Shown: piece by piece, positions 35,701 through 45,800 of the stretch | How the letters are laid out: every line of letters starts with the position of its first letter | How positions within the stretch are numbered: the stretch's first letter is position 1 | Source of the DNA: Paraferrimonas sp. SM1919 | Lineage (GTDB): Bacteria > Pseudomonadota > Gammaproteobacteria > Enterobacterales > Shewanellaceae | Length of the DNA stretch: 64,000 nt | Assembly: GCF_010993985.1 (NCBI RefSeq) | Contig: NZ_WINH01000002.1 | Span: forward strand, 98,091 to 162,090 | Reading direction: 5' to 3' | Notes under the pieces: generated by a model | Told to the model about the DNA's origin: nothing | What the model saw: the letters and a program-made list of their open reading frames with translations, nothing else | Database searches by the model: none | Program-made: the position numbers and the translations under genes

Positions 35701-35826
35701 GGGAGAGTGGCTATCAATGGTTGGAGCATTATTCGCCTCGAGTGGCTTATAGTCTTCGCCAGCTTGATCACCACCGCAAGCTGACAAGAATAATGCTAAT
35801 GCTGAAACTAAATAGCACTTTTTCAT
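32752..35826 (-). CDS. Lipoprotein with Ig/PKD-like half and RCC1-like repeats (paralogue 1)
   Basis: A 1024-residue lipoprotein (FLSAC-GGDQ). Residues 30-490 form Ig/PKD-like sandwiches (YQWYKNGTLIEAES, VSDDLGETGSATTTLTV). About 490-930 hold roughly ten RCC1/ATS1-like blades with the pattern A(L/I)..DG(S/T)(V/M)..(W/F)G: GALHEDGSVTV, LFEDGTVKSFG, AYHKDGSATVV, AITSEGNLYQWG, AIKADGTMTSWG. The C-terminus has RALCPKLDLAA, GGMPCLLTARVDSDADGISD (Ca2+-loop-like) and WFKPQMP. It is clearly paralogous to the gene at 42880 over the propeller half. AAGGAATAACA precedes the ATG. Likely a surface glycan- or protein-binding partner of the TonB receptor; inferred from context. Confidence 0.75.
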   Translation of the reverse strand: MKKCYLVSALALFLSACGGDQAGEDYKPLEANNAPTIDSHSPSSGELSNGINENTSQIFAVTYSDKDATVAGYSADGIDCSSTPNNCPAITDTKIRRVFWTDQNGFIIAGDGQRIDPEYNAEFDAINVHYDQNGNPLDTRGNIYIANSGSTIKTSDPEIFTASINFTARLVEQDTPTTIFATVVDDRGDIAVHNFDFVIKQVDGSVSLEASTIEVGNGHTFEAIVVGNSFDSNNLTYQWYKNGTLIEAESASSLILATQDTPSVDEYKVVVSDDLGETGSATTTLTVLGENFAPEVENLDIVSQDLTAGFGQTATLQDTLTISPVTTDLNAPEIPLLVHSWNLIEGNADLINLSNSSDNAELQISFNDIVSSQKFILEYQVMDPRGAKTSFQTSVYAFTNNLAVFVPEVYTGANALMDSTVVVKPEVVVQDGSAVSYSWSNCDTLDYGSADSVSLGVTLANLEQELSYCVDVTAGTETESRSITVKPQNAAVGDIASTYAASAFGALHEDGSVTVYRKDGPSAIRISPYKDGKKAIALAATQFEPVILFEDGTVKSFGDFEADSAALTNVQKIETFKTIPGYVAYHKDGSATVVFNSGTTAIPTKAQATVAQVSLNTANYAALYTDGTVVTDLVAPVAPVAMENVIKLYANHNAYGGVKDSFAAITSEGNLYQWGDASVLDIPADRKVIHVDIDMTNGALALLDDGSIVTAGNKAQPRSAGGHIVIRGGQEAGAAIKADGTMTSWGSKGANIATIQPVGTKALSIYRSAYNQSRGISVQLDNGMLLRDGQSNRPPENAESKGFAEDGMEVFWSPIYNGGAWISAKGEIVGNRNKAGSWGSLWLDSVTAANASGQQFIYLETPKDLNLDYAHALTRDGQVFLIGHIIEANIGYANSWADAINYVQGDMALLDAVDTTGTGMTNGQKRALCPKLDLAASETYPITGGMPCLLTARVDSDADGISDALEIELGLQPLNEYSKMHHTGAEDFELPSSPQTPDAITKLDSQGKPVFWFKPQMPVMATPE

Positions 35827-36363
35827 TGTTATTCCTTTATATAACTATTTGATTAATGCTTAGTTCTTACTTCTACATATGTGGCAATTAAAAAATATAT
35901 ATAAAAAAAATATTAAATAATACTTTATTGTGGTTGTGTTTTATTAAAAGTTTACTATTGAACTTTTTTTGTTGTTTTGTGTCGCTGCTTTTTTTGGTTG
36001 TTTGGCTATAAGTGTTGATAGTATTGGCTTTTATTGGTTTTGTATTTTTTTGTTTGGTTTTAATATTTGTTTCAAATTAAGGAAGTGAACCATATATGAA
36101 ATTAAATAATAGATAATTAAGCTCAAATTAATGGTTTTATCGTTTTTAGTTGACACTTTTTACAATGATTTACAATGTAAGTGTTTGATTAAATTGGTTT
36201 TTGTTTGGTTGTTGGTTATTTGGTTAGTGTGTTTGATTTAATGCTTGTAGTTATGATAGAAAAAAATAGCTTATGTTCTATTGTGGCAGATTGATAATAA
36301 GTATTAGTTATAAATATTTAAAAATTATAACTATAAATTAAACTATTATATAGGTTTAACAAT
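35827..36363. other. AT-rich divergent intergenic region of the island
   Basis: A 537-base, strongly AT-rich region between two divergent lipoprotein genes, presumably holding both promoters. Visible elements: direct repeat TTTACAATG (about 36159 and 36170), outer inverted repeat ACACTT / AAGTGT, and AGTTATAA (36306-36313) / TTATAACT (36325-36332) just upstream of the plus-strand gene. No ORF with coding character is present. Confidence 0.6.
36150..36176 (+). promoter_or_regulatory. Candidate promoter for the TonB-receptor operon
   Basis: TTGACA at 36150-36155 and TACAAT at 36171-36176, spacer 15 bases, slightly short for sigma-70. The direct repeat TTTACAATG overlaps it and could be a regulator site. 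It would leave a leader of about 180 bases. Confidence 0.35.
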
Positions 36364-39357
36364 ATGAAAGGAAAGTTACTCATTACTGTTCTAGCAGTAA
36401 CGATTAGTGGCTGTGGAGACGGTGGTTTCGAATCAAGAATGCCTGATGAATCGCAAAACTTATCTCCAGCAATCAATTTTTATAATCCTGCTTTTTCTGT
36501 GGAGAAGGTAGATCCAAGATTTGAGCAAACTGAAAATGGACAAGTAACCTATCAAGAACATCAATATGCGAGTACATTCAGCATTCAAGAGGGGTTGTTA
36601 GCCGGTGATGTTGGTGCGTTGACCATTAACTCTGAAGTCATCGATCCAGATGGTCGAATTGATTCATATCGATGGATTTGGGACAAAGGCGATGGTGTAG
36701 AAGAAGTTCTAAGTACCTCTGCTAACTTAATTTTCTCAGCAGAATATGTGCCTACTGACGAAACTAGGAATTATCGTCTAGAAGTTACCGATAATGAAGG
36801 TGATAGTTGGTCCGAAAGCTTTAATGTCACCATCTTAGATACACCAGCAATTATTGATGTAACTAAAGATGCCGTTGAAGCCTTAGCCAATGAAAAAATC
36901 CAACTCGCTGTTGAAGTCGATGGATTTGATGCACCGCCAAGTGAAATTCAATACAGCTGGTCACAAACCAATGCTGAAAATTTGATTAAAAATCCAAGTG
37001 CTAATGATCTCGCCTCATTCAGTTTTGTCGCTCCAGATACCACTAATGATCAGGGAATTCAAATTACTTTGACCATTACCACTGGTACTGACTCGGTCAA
37101 CAAAGTATTCGATATTTTGACTTATGATAGCGCTGAATTCCGCTTTAAATTACCTCAAGAGCAAGTTATTGCATTAGGTAAAAACGGGGCTGAAAATACC
37201 ATTACCGCAAGTGTCAATAATGCCATTGCGGCTGGTACTTGGTCTTGGCAGCCTGCGGTGGAAAACGATCCAGATGCGATAGCTTTATTGGCGACAGCCA
37301 GTTCGACCGATTTAAGCTCAATTAATTTTGATCTTAGTGCAAAAGATGGCTCAGTTGATGCCCTGCTTGATAAAAGTATCGAACTTAAACTTGTTAATGG
37401 TGCAGAAGAGCGCCTAACAACGGTGAAAGTGGGTCGTGTTGCAACCGCTGCAATTTTCAGTGCCAGTGGCAGCATAAATGCAGCACTAAGAGAAGATGGT
37501 ACCGTCGTCGCTTGGAGTAATAGCAGCACTTGGGAAATTGATAAATTAGCTGAAGGTCCGAATAAGAATGTGGTTGATGTCACCATCAGTCGAGGTGCGG
37601 TGGCTGCGCTTCATATGGACGGCACTGTCACTACGGTAGGAAGTAGCTCTGAAGGTGGCGTGACCAACGGCGACTTAATTGAAGGCTCTGTCACCAATCC
37701 TGATCTGACCAATATTGTTAAAGTATTTACCCATCATGAAGGCCGCGCTTTTGCTGCTTTGAAAGCAAATGGAACGGTAGTGACTTGGGGACGCGTTGAA
37801 TATGGTGGCGACAGTTCTGATGTGACCGCAAGGATCACCGATACTAGCAATCCAGTAATGCAGATTGTGCCAGCACATCATGGTTTTATCGCTATTCATA
37901 AAGATAAAACCATTACCGCATGGGGAGCCAAGTGGGGGGCTACATTTAATGGTAACCCAGTCACGCAATTTGACAAAGATGGCGATCCTGTTGAATGGAT
38001 TGCTGACGTCCCTCAAGAGTTACAAGACCCAACATTACCAGGTGTGATTGATGTGTCATCTTCAATTTCATGGGATGATTTACATATCATGCGCTACATT
38101 GCCTTAAGGGAAGACGGTAGCTTTGTTCACTGGGGAACGGGGGCTCGAGATGCCAATAAGCCAGCATTAAAAGCGACCAACATTACCAACAGCGAAGGTC
38201 GTAAAGTTGCTTCAGTTTTTCCGATGGCAAAAGGTCACGTGTTAGTCACAGATGATGAGTTTGGCAGACAGAAACTCTTGGTTGCTAACAATTTCCGCTC
38301 TTTCAATATTAGTTCATCTAAGAATGATATTGTTGATGTATTGCCATCTAATACTTGGGATTTCACCGGCGCAATTTTGACTCAAGACGGTAAGAACTAC
38401 TTTGCTGGTCAAGCATCTTCAGCGGGCTCTCCAACTGACCCTAGTTTTGATGCTAACCAAATTGTCATTGATGATGATGTCGATTTGAATTTCACCGCTG
38501 CGGAACAAGATGGCTTCGTCCAAACAATGTGGTATGGCGGTCGTTGGGGCTCTGCATTAGGGATTAACGGCAATCTCCACATTTGGGGTAAGTTTGATAA
38601 TATCACCGGTCAGCTTAATGATGTCGTATTCTCGACCGCTGAATATGGTTTTCCTGTCCATGCTGATTTGGGTATGTATGGTGGTTTGTTCTTAACCTCA
38701 AAAGGGAAGGTTATATCCCGAACAGGTAAAGACATTCAGGGCATGATGGCAACTAAATACCCAAGTGCTGCGACAGATGAAAATGCGAAAACCGTTGCGC
38801 AAATGGTCAATGGTGATGTTCCTATTATCTCTATCTCTCAAGGCTATCGCTCATGGCTGGCTTTGCGCGCCGATGGTGGTGTGGTCTTCAATGACCAAGA
38901 GATTGCTAATGAGGAGATTAGCCCATCTTTAGGCTGGAATGGTAATCCTGAAGGTAATGAAACGTCACAGAAGGGGGCCTTTAATATCCTGGTTTCCCAA
39001 TTCTATGTTCAGTATGACGATATTGATACTGATAATGACGGTCTTACTAACTTCCAAGAGCGTAATAGCTGTAAGCCAGGTAATTATACTTTTACATACG
39101 GTAAACCTTGTTTGAGTGCTGGTCGAAGTGACACCGATGGTGATGGTATCAGTGATATGGTCGAGCAAAATACCGCAGGTTTAGAAGCAAGAGCGGTTAA
39201 AAGCAATATGTCATTGCATTTCCAATCTTCTAGAAACTTTGTCGGCTTACGTCCAGACAGGCTTAATGGTGTTGCATTATTTGACCGTATGTTAATGCCG
39301 GAAGTTGATGAAAATTCAATAGCTTACCCATACTCATGGATTGAGCCTACAGAATAA
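36364..39357 (+). CDS. Lipoprotein with PKD-like domains and RCC1-like repeats (divergent relative)
   Basis: A 997-residue lipoprotein (VTISGC-GDGG). The N-terminal region has PKD-like sandwiches (EVIDPDGRIDSYRWIWDKGD, LEVTDNEGDSWSESF). The second half has RCC1-like blades: ALREDGTVVAWS, ALHMDGTVTTVG, ALKANGTVVTWG, AIHKDKTITAWG, ALREDGSFVHWG. It ends with Ca2+-binding-like loops DIDTDNDGLTNFQE and SDTDGDGISDMVE. It shares architecture with the other two RCC1-like lipoproteins but is much more distant. It starts the TonB-receptor operon; the receptor ATG follows after 17 bases, so the two products probably work together, as SusD does with SusC in Bacteroidota. Confidence 0.75.
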   Translation: MKGKLLITVLAVTISGCGDGGFESRMPDESQNLSPAINFYNPAFSVEKVDPRFEQTENGQVTYQEHQYASTFSIQEGLLAGDVGALTINSEVIDPDGRIDSYRWIWDKGDGVEEVLSTSANLIFSAEYVPTDETRNYRLEVTDNEGDSWSESFNVTILDTPAIIDVTKDAVEALANEKIQLAVEVDGFDAPPSEIQYSWSQTNAENLIKNPSANDLASFSFVAPDTTNDQGIQITLTITTGTDSVNKVFDILTYDSAEFRFKLPQEQVIALGKNGAENTITASVNNAIAAGTWSWQPAVENDPDAIALLATASSTDLSSINFDLSAKDGSVDALLDKSIELKLVNGAEERLTTVKVGRVATAAIFSASGSINAALREDGTVVAWSNSSTWEIDKLAEGPNKNVVDVTISRGAVAALHMDGTVTTVGSSSEGGVTNGDLIEGSVTNPDLTNIVKVFTHHEGRAFAALKANGTVVTWGRVEYGGDSSDVTARITDTSNPVMQIVPAHHGFIAIHKDKTITAWGAKWGATFNGNPVTQFDKDGDPVEWIADVPQELQDPTLPGVIDVSSSISWDDLHIMRYIALREDGSFVHWGTGARDANKPALKATNITNSEGRKVASVFPMAKGHVLVTDDEFGRQKLLVANNFRSFNISSSKNDIVDVLPSNTWDFTGAILTQDGKNYFAGQASSAGSPTDPSFDANQIVIDDDVDLNFTAAEQDGFVQTMWYGGRWGSALGINGNLHIWGKFDNITGQLNDVVFSTAEYGFPVHADLGMYGGLFLTSKGKVISRTGKDIQGMMATKYPSAATDENAKTVAQMVNGDVPIISISQGYRSWLALRADGGVVFNDQEIANEEISPSLGWNGNPEGNETSQKGAFNILVSQFYVQYDDIDTDNDGLTNFQERNSCKPGNYTFTYGKPCLSAGRSDTDGDGISDMVEQNTAGLEARAVKSNMSLHFQSSRNFVGLRPDRLNGVALFDRMLMPEVDENSIAYPYSWIEPTE

Positions 39358-39374
39358 AAATAAGGATAGAGTAG

Positions 39375-42300
39375 ATGCTTAAAGTTAAAAGTTATCTAGC
39401 AGCTTGTATTTCTCTTGGTGTAATCGGCAATGCCTATGCAGAAATTGAGAAAATTACTGTTACCGCGACAAAACGAGCTCAGGCCGAACAAGAAGTGCCT
39501 ATTTCAATATCGGTAGTTACCGATGAACAAATTGAACGTTTAGGTTTAACCGATGCGTTTGATTTAACAAAAATGGTTCCAGGTTTTAATGCAAACCAAG
39601 CTCAAACCGATGGTGAATCTGAAATCAGGATCCGTGGTATTGGTTCTAATCAATCTAACGTTGGTATTGAGCCTTCCACCTCAGTAATGATTGATGGTGA
39701 AACTCTGGCTAAAACCGATGCGGTCTATTCATCATTGGTGGATGTAGCGCGAGTTGAAATCTTAAGGGGGCCTCAGGGAACCTTATTAGGGAAAAACTCA
39801 GCTTCAGGTGTTGTGCACATTATTACTAAAAGACCTGATTCTGAAAATTATAAAGGTTATATAAAAGCCGATTTTGACTCCCAGGGTCAAAAAATGCTGC
39901 GCTTCGGCCATACCGGGCCAATAAATGAAGACTTCGCTTATCGCTTCAATCTAATGGGAGCGGAAAATGATGGCTATATTGAAAACCTGCAACCAGAGAA
40001 TGGTAAAAATGGACGTTGGAATCAGCGTTTTGGTGTGGGCGGTCAGCTCCAGTGGTTTGTTGATGATAATTCAGATCTACTATTGAGGCTAACTAAGCAA
40101 ACCAAGACTTCTAATGGTTCGCCACCGATCGCTTTGCCAGGTGATGGTACTCAATCCCAGCCTTGGTGGGATGAGCGCTATCAACAGCACCAGCAGAAAT
40201 CCGATGGTAATATCGAATATATGCGCCACATGTTTGGTGGATTAGACTCATATATGCAACTTAAAGGCGCTGCATTTGATGTCGATAATTACAAGCAAAA
40301 TGAATATGGTCAGCGTCTGAGGTTATATCGCACAGGCGAAGCAAGAGATGGGGTAGCAGATTCATACAGTCGTAAAGCTTACAATGAAACCATGAAGGAC
40401 AACGTTGCTGCAGCCTTTGATGGTTCATTAGAATCAAACATTGATACTTTTGGGGTTAATTTAGAGTACACCCGTTCAATGGGTGAGTATGAATTGGTTG
40501 CTTTAGCTGCGTACCGCGATTGGCAATCGGAAGGTAACAAAGATTACGATAACTCTCCTTTTGCTACCGGTACTGATCAATATTACTCATTAGTACAAAC
40601 GACGACTAAACAATTTGATTTAAGAGTTGTTTCACCTGAGTTTGATAACTATGACTATGTTGCAGGGGCGTTCTATTACCATAACTTAAACGATCAAGAA
40701 GCTCGTTTAAATATGTGTACCAACAACTTAGAAAGGGTTGGCGGCAAGGCCTTTTACCATGACTCAAAGTATGCAAATGAATACGAGATGTATAACGAAG
40801 AGTTTGGTACAAACATAGACAGTCTCGATGATGTGCCTTTATGGACACCTGGTATTGATAATAACTTTACCGTGACCGATTGTGCTCATACTCATGAATC
40901 GAATAATACCGCGATGAATGCAGGGACTCAGCCAATTTGGAACCACAGAAATTGGTTTGCTAATCCACTGGTAAATGAAAATGTTGCCGTGGCATTAGAC
41001 CAAGCTTCAGCTCCTGATGTGCTTTATTTTGATCCGACTAGCCCGTCTACGGAGTTTATCGGCAAAGATTTCTATGCTGCTCGAGAAACTAAGTATCAGG
41101 TAGAAAGTGAAAATATGGCGCTGTATGGTCAATTTAACTTTCATCCTACGGAAGACTTAACTTTCTACTTTGGTGGTCGATTACTGAAAGACTCAACCAA
41201 TATGTACACTAAGTCTGCGGGTAATTCTTATCTAGGAAACCTACAAAATGGTGAACAGCTCAATTCTAAGGTGTTCTCTGATTGGTATCTAGAACAACAT
41301 TTGGCTTATCAAAACTCTATCAAGGAGAACCCTGATCTTCCGGATAATCTCAGACCGGGGTTTGAAATCCAAGGTGAGCTGTACGATTATGATTCGCGCT
41401 ATATTGCTCCAGAGGGAGGCTCCAAAGCAAGTAGTGCTGATACCATGACGGGTTTCCACTTAGATTCTCTGTATGTGATTGATGGACGCAATATTGATGT
41501 GTTTGATCCCTTGCTGCCGCAAGGCAATCCAAATGCCAGTGTTAATCGAGAAGAATGGCAAAGGTATTTAGAGCAATTTAAGCAGCCACAAACCATGGAC
41601 GGGGTTCATGTGTCGCAGCATTTAATGGATCGAGGGGTTGAATATATCTCTCCGACGTTAAGCGATACCCATTTCATGTACAAAACTGGTTTAACTTGGG
41701 ATTTTGCCGAAAATAAGATGCTTTATGTCGCTTATTCAACTGGTTATAAAGGTTATGCATGGGGAGCATCAGGTTCTATTGCCCCTTATGAAGTATTCAA
41801 TACACCAGAAAAGAATATTGCTAATGGCGTCATCCGTGAAGCACTTTATGCTTTACCTGAAAAGTCAAAAGCATCTGAAATCGGTATTAAAACAATGTTA
41901 TTCGAAAACCATGTTTTGTTTAACTTTAACCTGTTCCATACTGATTTTGAAAACTTCCAGGAAATGACCCGCTTCCCAGATCCTGATTCTAGTACGGGCT
42001 TAACGGGCAGTCGCTTATTCAACATTCCAAGCGTTATTTCCCGTGGTGCCGAGCTGCAATGGGCTGTCTCAGTTATGGATAACTTCGAAATAGCAGGTTC
42101 AGCAGCTTATGTTGATGCCTTCTATAACTCTGAAGTGTATACCGGTTGTTCTGATTCTCGTGGTCAAGAGGCGATGCGTGATTGGTATCAGACCTTATCT
42201 GGGGGTGGCCTAAGCCTTGAACAAGCAATGGAAAAGAGTGGTTGTCATCATTTAGACCTCAATAATGATGGTTTATACGATCTTGATGGTAATGGTAGAG

Positions 42301-42686
42301 CCCTGAATGCTGTACCGTTGAAAGGCCGTCAAATGCGTGGTACACCAAAGTGGCAGTACAATATCTCTGCTCGTTATGACACTAGCTTTGGCAATCACTA
42401 TCGACTCAATCTAAATAGTTTCTGGCGCTGGCAAGATGAAGTTCAATATGACCTTAAGCAGAGCCCGGATACCTTACATCCTAGTTACGGTATTTTAGAT
42501 TTGGGAGCTTCTATTCGCCATACGAAGCAACGCTGGAGCGCTAGCTTAAGGATTAAAAACGTCCTTGATACCTTGTATTTCAGCAACTTAAGAACTCAGA
42601 ATGCATCTTGGATGCCTGGTGTTAATGGTTCATTACCTTATGACCATGAACGCATGTATTCAGTGCAACTAAATTATGAGTTTTAA
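39375..42686 (+). CDS. TonB-dependent outer-membrane receptor, very large
   Basis: A 1103-residue receptor. Signal peptide ends GNAYA; the mature start EIEKITVTATKR contains a TonB box; the plug domain has PISISVVTDEQIERLG, RIRGIGSN, VEILRGPQGTLLGKNSASGVVHI; the barrel ends with MYSVQLNYEF (terminal Phe). It belongs to the group of proteobacterial receptors for oligosaccharides and siderophores, and is longer than the usual 700-900 residues. Extended loops with NDGLYDLDGNGR could bind Ca2+. AAGGATAGAG precedes the ATG. In this context it probably imports oligosaccharides released by the lyases; substrate unknown. Confidence 0.88.
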   Translation: MLKVKSYLAACISLGVIGNAYAEIEKITVTATKRAQAEQEVPISISVVTDEQIERLGLTDAFDLTKMVPGFNANQAQTDGESEIRIRGIGSNQSNVGIEPSTSVMIDGETLAKTDAVYSSLVDVARVEILRGPQGTLLGKNSASGVVHIITKRPDSENYKGYIKADFDSQGQKMLRFGHTGPINEDFAYRFNLMGAENDGYIENLQPENGKNGRWNQRFGVGGQLQWFVDDNSDLLLRLTKQTKTSNGSPPIALPGDGTQSQPWWDERYQQHQQKSDGNIEYMRHMFGGLDSYMQLKGAAFDVDNYKQNEYGQRLRLYRTGEARDGVADSYSRKAYNETMKDNVAAAFDGSLESNIDTFGVNLEYTRSMGEYELVALAAYRDWQSEGNKDYDNSPFATGTDQYYSLVQTTTKQFDLRVVSPEFDNYDYVAGAFYYHNLNDQEARLNMCTNNLERVGGKAFYHDSKYANEYEMYNEEFGTNIDSLDDVPLWTPGIDNNFTVTDCAHTHESNNTAMNAGTQPIWNHRNWFANPLVNENVAVALDQASAPDVLYFDPTSPSTEFIGKDFYAARETKYQVESENMALYGQFNFHPTEDLTFYFGGRLLKDSTNMYTKSAGNSYLGNLQNGEQLNSKVFSDWYLEQHLAYQNSIKENPDLPDNLRPGFEIQGELYDYDSRYIAPEGGSKASSADTMTGFHLDSLYVIDGRNIDVFDPLLPQGNPNASVNREEWQRYLEQFKQPQTMDGVHVSQHLMDRGVEYISPTLSDTHFMYKTGLTWDFAENKMLYVAYSTGYKGYAWGASGSIAPYEVFNTPEKNIANGVIREALYALPEKSKASEIGIKTMLFENHVLFNFNLFHTDFENFQEMTRFPDPDSSTGLTGSRLFNIPSVISRGAELQWAVSVMDNFEIAGSAAYVDAFYNSEVYTGCSDSRGQEAMRDWYQTLSGGGLSLEQAMEKSGCHHLDLNNDGLYDLDGNGRALNAVPLKGRQMRGTPKWQYNISARYDTSFGNHYRLNLNSFWRWQDEVQYDLKQSPDTLHPSYGILDLGASIRHTKQRWSASLRIKNVLDTLYFSNLRTQNASWMPGVNGSLPYDHERMYSVQLNYEF

Positions 42687-42690
42687 ATAG

Positions 42691-42724
42691 TAAAAGAGTT
42701 TCAGCTCAGCTGAAACTCTTTATT
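42691..42724 (+). terminator. Hairpin terminator after the TonB receptor
   Basis: Perfect 14-bp arms AAAGAGTTTCAGCT (42693-42706) and AGCTGAAACTCTTT (42708-42721) around one base. The T-run is short, so termination efficiency is uncertain. It separates the receptor from the next lipoprotein gene. Confidence 0.7.
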
Positions 42725-42767
42725 ACTGCTTAGGAAAAATGGTGAAGTAGATAGTTTTAGAATTTAT

Positions 42768-42845
42768 TTTGGTCAGTTAAACAGAGTTTTATTTTCTATT
42801 TTATGACCAAAGATAGCTTTATCTGCTTGATACGCATTTATGCGT
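42768..42845. promoter_or_regulatory. Candidate operator palindromes upstream of lipoprotein paralogue 2
   Basis: TTTGGTCA (42768-42775) / TGACCAAA (42804-42811) and, closer to the gene, ACGCAT-TT-ATGCGT (42832-42845). Both lie in the promoter region of the gene at 42880 and could bind a regulator. No regulator gene is encoded in the island. Confidence 0.35.
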
Positions 42846-42879
42846 TTAAATCACTAATAGAATAAAAAGTAGAGATGCA

Positions 42880-45800
42880 ATGAAAAAGAATATTTTGACC
42901 CTAGCGCTTCTTACTAGTTTAGCTGCTTGTTCTCATGATGACGATTCGCAGCCAATTACAGATAATGAAATTAAATTTGTAAGAGCACCAATAATTAAAG
43001 TCTCAGATACACCTATTGAAGTTAATGAGAATACAGACTTAGTATTAACAGCAGGTATGTCACCTGATTATGATTTCTTTATTACTCAAACCGATGCTAA
43101 TTTAGCTTCTATCGCTTGGTATGTTGATGGTCAAGAAATTGCCAATCAAGATTCACAAGTGACCTTAGCAACGGGCAGTGTCCTTGAGGATGAACAACGA
43201 GCAATTTCCTTAGTGGTGGTTGATGTCGATGGTAATTCAAGTGAGCTTGAGCTTACTTATACCGTTAAAAATGTGGAAGCTGAGCTTGGGCTGGTGGATG
43301 CTCTAGGCCAATCACTGGCAACGGATATTGAATTAATGGAAGGCGCATCTTTATCAATTGATGCTATCACCAGCTATTTCGATATCGCCGATAATAGTGA
43401 ATTGAATTTCACTTGGCAGCAAACTTCGGCATTATTTGATGAAACTTTGTTAGCCGCAGCCACGGGATCATTGGCATTAACTGCGCCAGTTATTGACAGT
43501 GCTTTTGAAAGCACTACCTTATCTGTAACAGTGGCGGATATCCACGGCCATGACTCAGTAAGCCAAGAGTTCAATGTCACGGTTGTTAGTGATAATGCTA
43601 ATATTGTGAGCTTGGAAGACTTTGATGTATTGGATAATACGGAAGTGGTGATTGCTCCAACGGTATTGAGCAAACACTTTGCTGAAGGTGGACTCACTTA
43701 CACTTGGGAAGTGGTTGCAGGTAATTTCACTTTGACCGCCGAGCAAGCCAGTGCTCAGCAACAGGTTATCACTACTCCTCAAGGCTCAGATACAATCGTA
43801 TTGCAATTAACCGTCACGGACACTAATGGCAAATCGGCTTCAGATAAATCGGTCATTACCGTTACTGAGCAAAACCAAGCGCCTGTTATTGAATCAATCT
43901 CAGCACCAGCAGCAGACCTCGTTAAGGTAGATGGTGATTTAGACAATGATGTTGTTCTTAGAGCGGTAACTTCAGATGCTAACGGTGATGCACTTACTCA
44001 TACTTGGGCGTTAGCATTTGGTGATGCTTCAGTCGTTCAGGTTAATCAAGTCGAAGAAGAACTTACGCTGACTTTTGATTCTGCGGCGATATTTAAGTCT
44101 CAGGACTTTGTATTTAGATATACCGTTGATGATGGCCGAGGAAAAAGTGCAACTGAAGATGTCGTTGTTAGTGTGGTTGCCTCTAATTTAATCGTCCGTA
44201 CTCCTAGTCTGCTTGATGGCAAAGATGGGGCACTTGTCGATAACGTTGACTTTGTCATCGATTCCAAAGTTTCACAAGTTGTCCCCCAAGGTACGATTAG
44301 TTACTCTTGGAAAGATGCCAATGGGGTTGAAGTTGGCACTGATGCCACATACCCACTGCCTATTACGTTGGCCAATGTTGACACTGACTATGAATTTGAG
44401 TTAACCGTCAGTGATGGCGTTGATACCATTGTAAAAAATGTTACTGTAAACCCTCAACGTGCAGCGGTAGGTGCGGTAGTGACCACTCACTCTTTGGGTC
44501 TGAGCGGTGCGCTGCATGAAGATGGTTCGGTTACAGTCTGGCAAGAGGGCATGTCCACGGCAGAACGTTATGCGCCCTATGGCGCAGAAACATCTCCGGT
44601 GATTTCATTAAACGCAACTAGCAGTCAAATTGTTGCGCTTAAGGAAGACGGCACAGTGAAAGCATGGGGCTCATTCTCCGATGAAGCCGCAACTTTAGTT
44701 AATGTTCAGAAGATACAAACCTTTGAATCAATTGAAGGTTTTGTTGCATACCACAAAGATGGCAGCGCAACTATTGTGGCTTATAAGGGGGATAATATCC
44801 CTGATAATGGCGCCAATATACTTGCCCTTACTCCTGCAGCGTCTACTTATTTTGCTGAAGTCCGTTTAACTAGACAAGGTTATGCTGCATTGCAATCGGA
44901 TGGGGTAGTCGATAGCTGGCATGCCGGAGTCATCACTAATGAGACTGGTGTTAAGGCTCTGTATAGCTCATTAAGTCAGTGGAGCAGTATGCGTCAGGGG
45001 TTCATTGCTCTTAAAGAAGATGGCACTACAGTATCTTGGGGGGTTGATGCTCACACATATACACTGACCACTACCAGTGCTAACCCTGCAATTCATGTCG
45101 ACCTTGTTAATGTTGGGGCTGTGGCGCTACTGGCAGATGGTACCATTAGTGGTGTTGGCTCTGTAGCGACGCCTGCGGCGGGTAAGCATTTAGTTTTACA
45201 AGGGAACCATGCTTCAGCTGTGGCGATTAAAGAGGATGGTACTCTCTCATCTTGGGGTAACGCCAACGGTGGTGGTATTGCAACCTATGATAAAACCACA
45301 GGTGTTCAAGGTGAGGGGCAAATTGCTTTAACCTTATTTGAGAACGAAGGCACTCAGTCTGAAGCTTCGGCGGCATTATTCTCTGGTGGGGTGGTGATCC
45401 GTCAAGGGCGTGGTCACAGTCGTGCTTACTGGAATAATAATTTCTATAAAGGGGTTTACAAAGGGGCTATCCTGCTTCCTAAGAGTGGTGAACTGGTAAA
45501 TGATAAGTACCAAGTCGGTGAGGCACAAGGCGGTCCTTGGGTTATCCCAGCTGAGTTAACGGCAAAGCAGGTCACTGATATTCAGGTTGGCAAGCAGACT
45601 TCAGGAGCCCTTAGTGCTGCAGTAGGCTTGACCCGTGATGGTATTGCTTTCCATATCGCTACCGATGTCACGGCAATACCAGCGAGTTGGACTGATGCTC
45701 AAAACTATGTGCAGGGCTCCGATATGGCACTTCTTGATGATGTTGATACGTCTCGTTCAGGAATGACCAATGGCGACAAACGTGCTTTATGCCCTGCTTT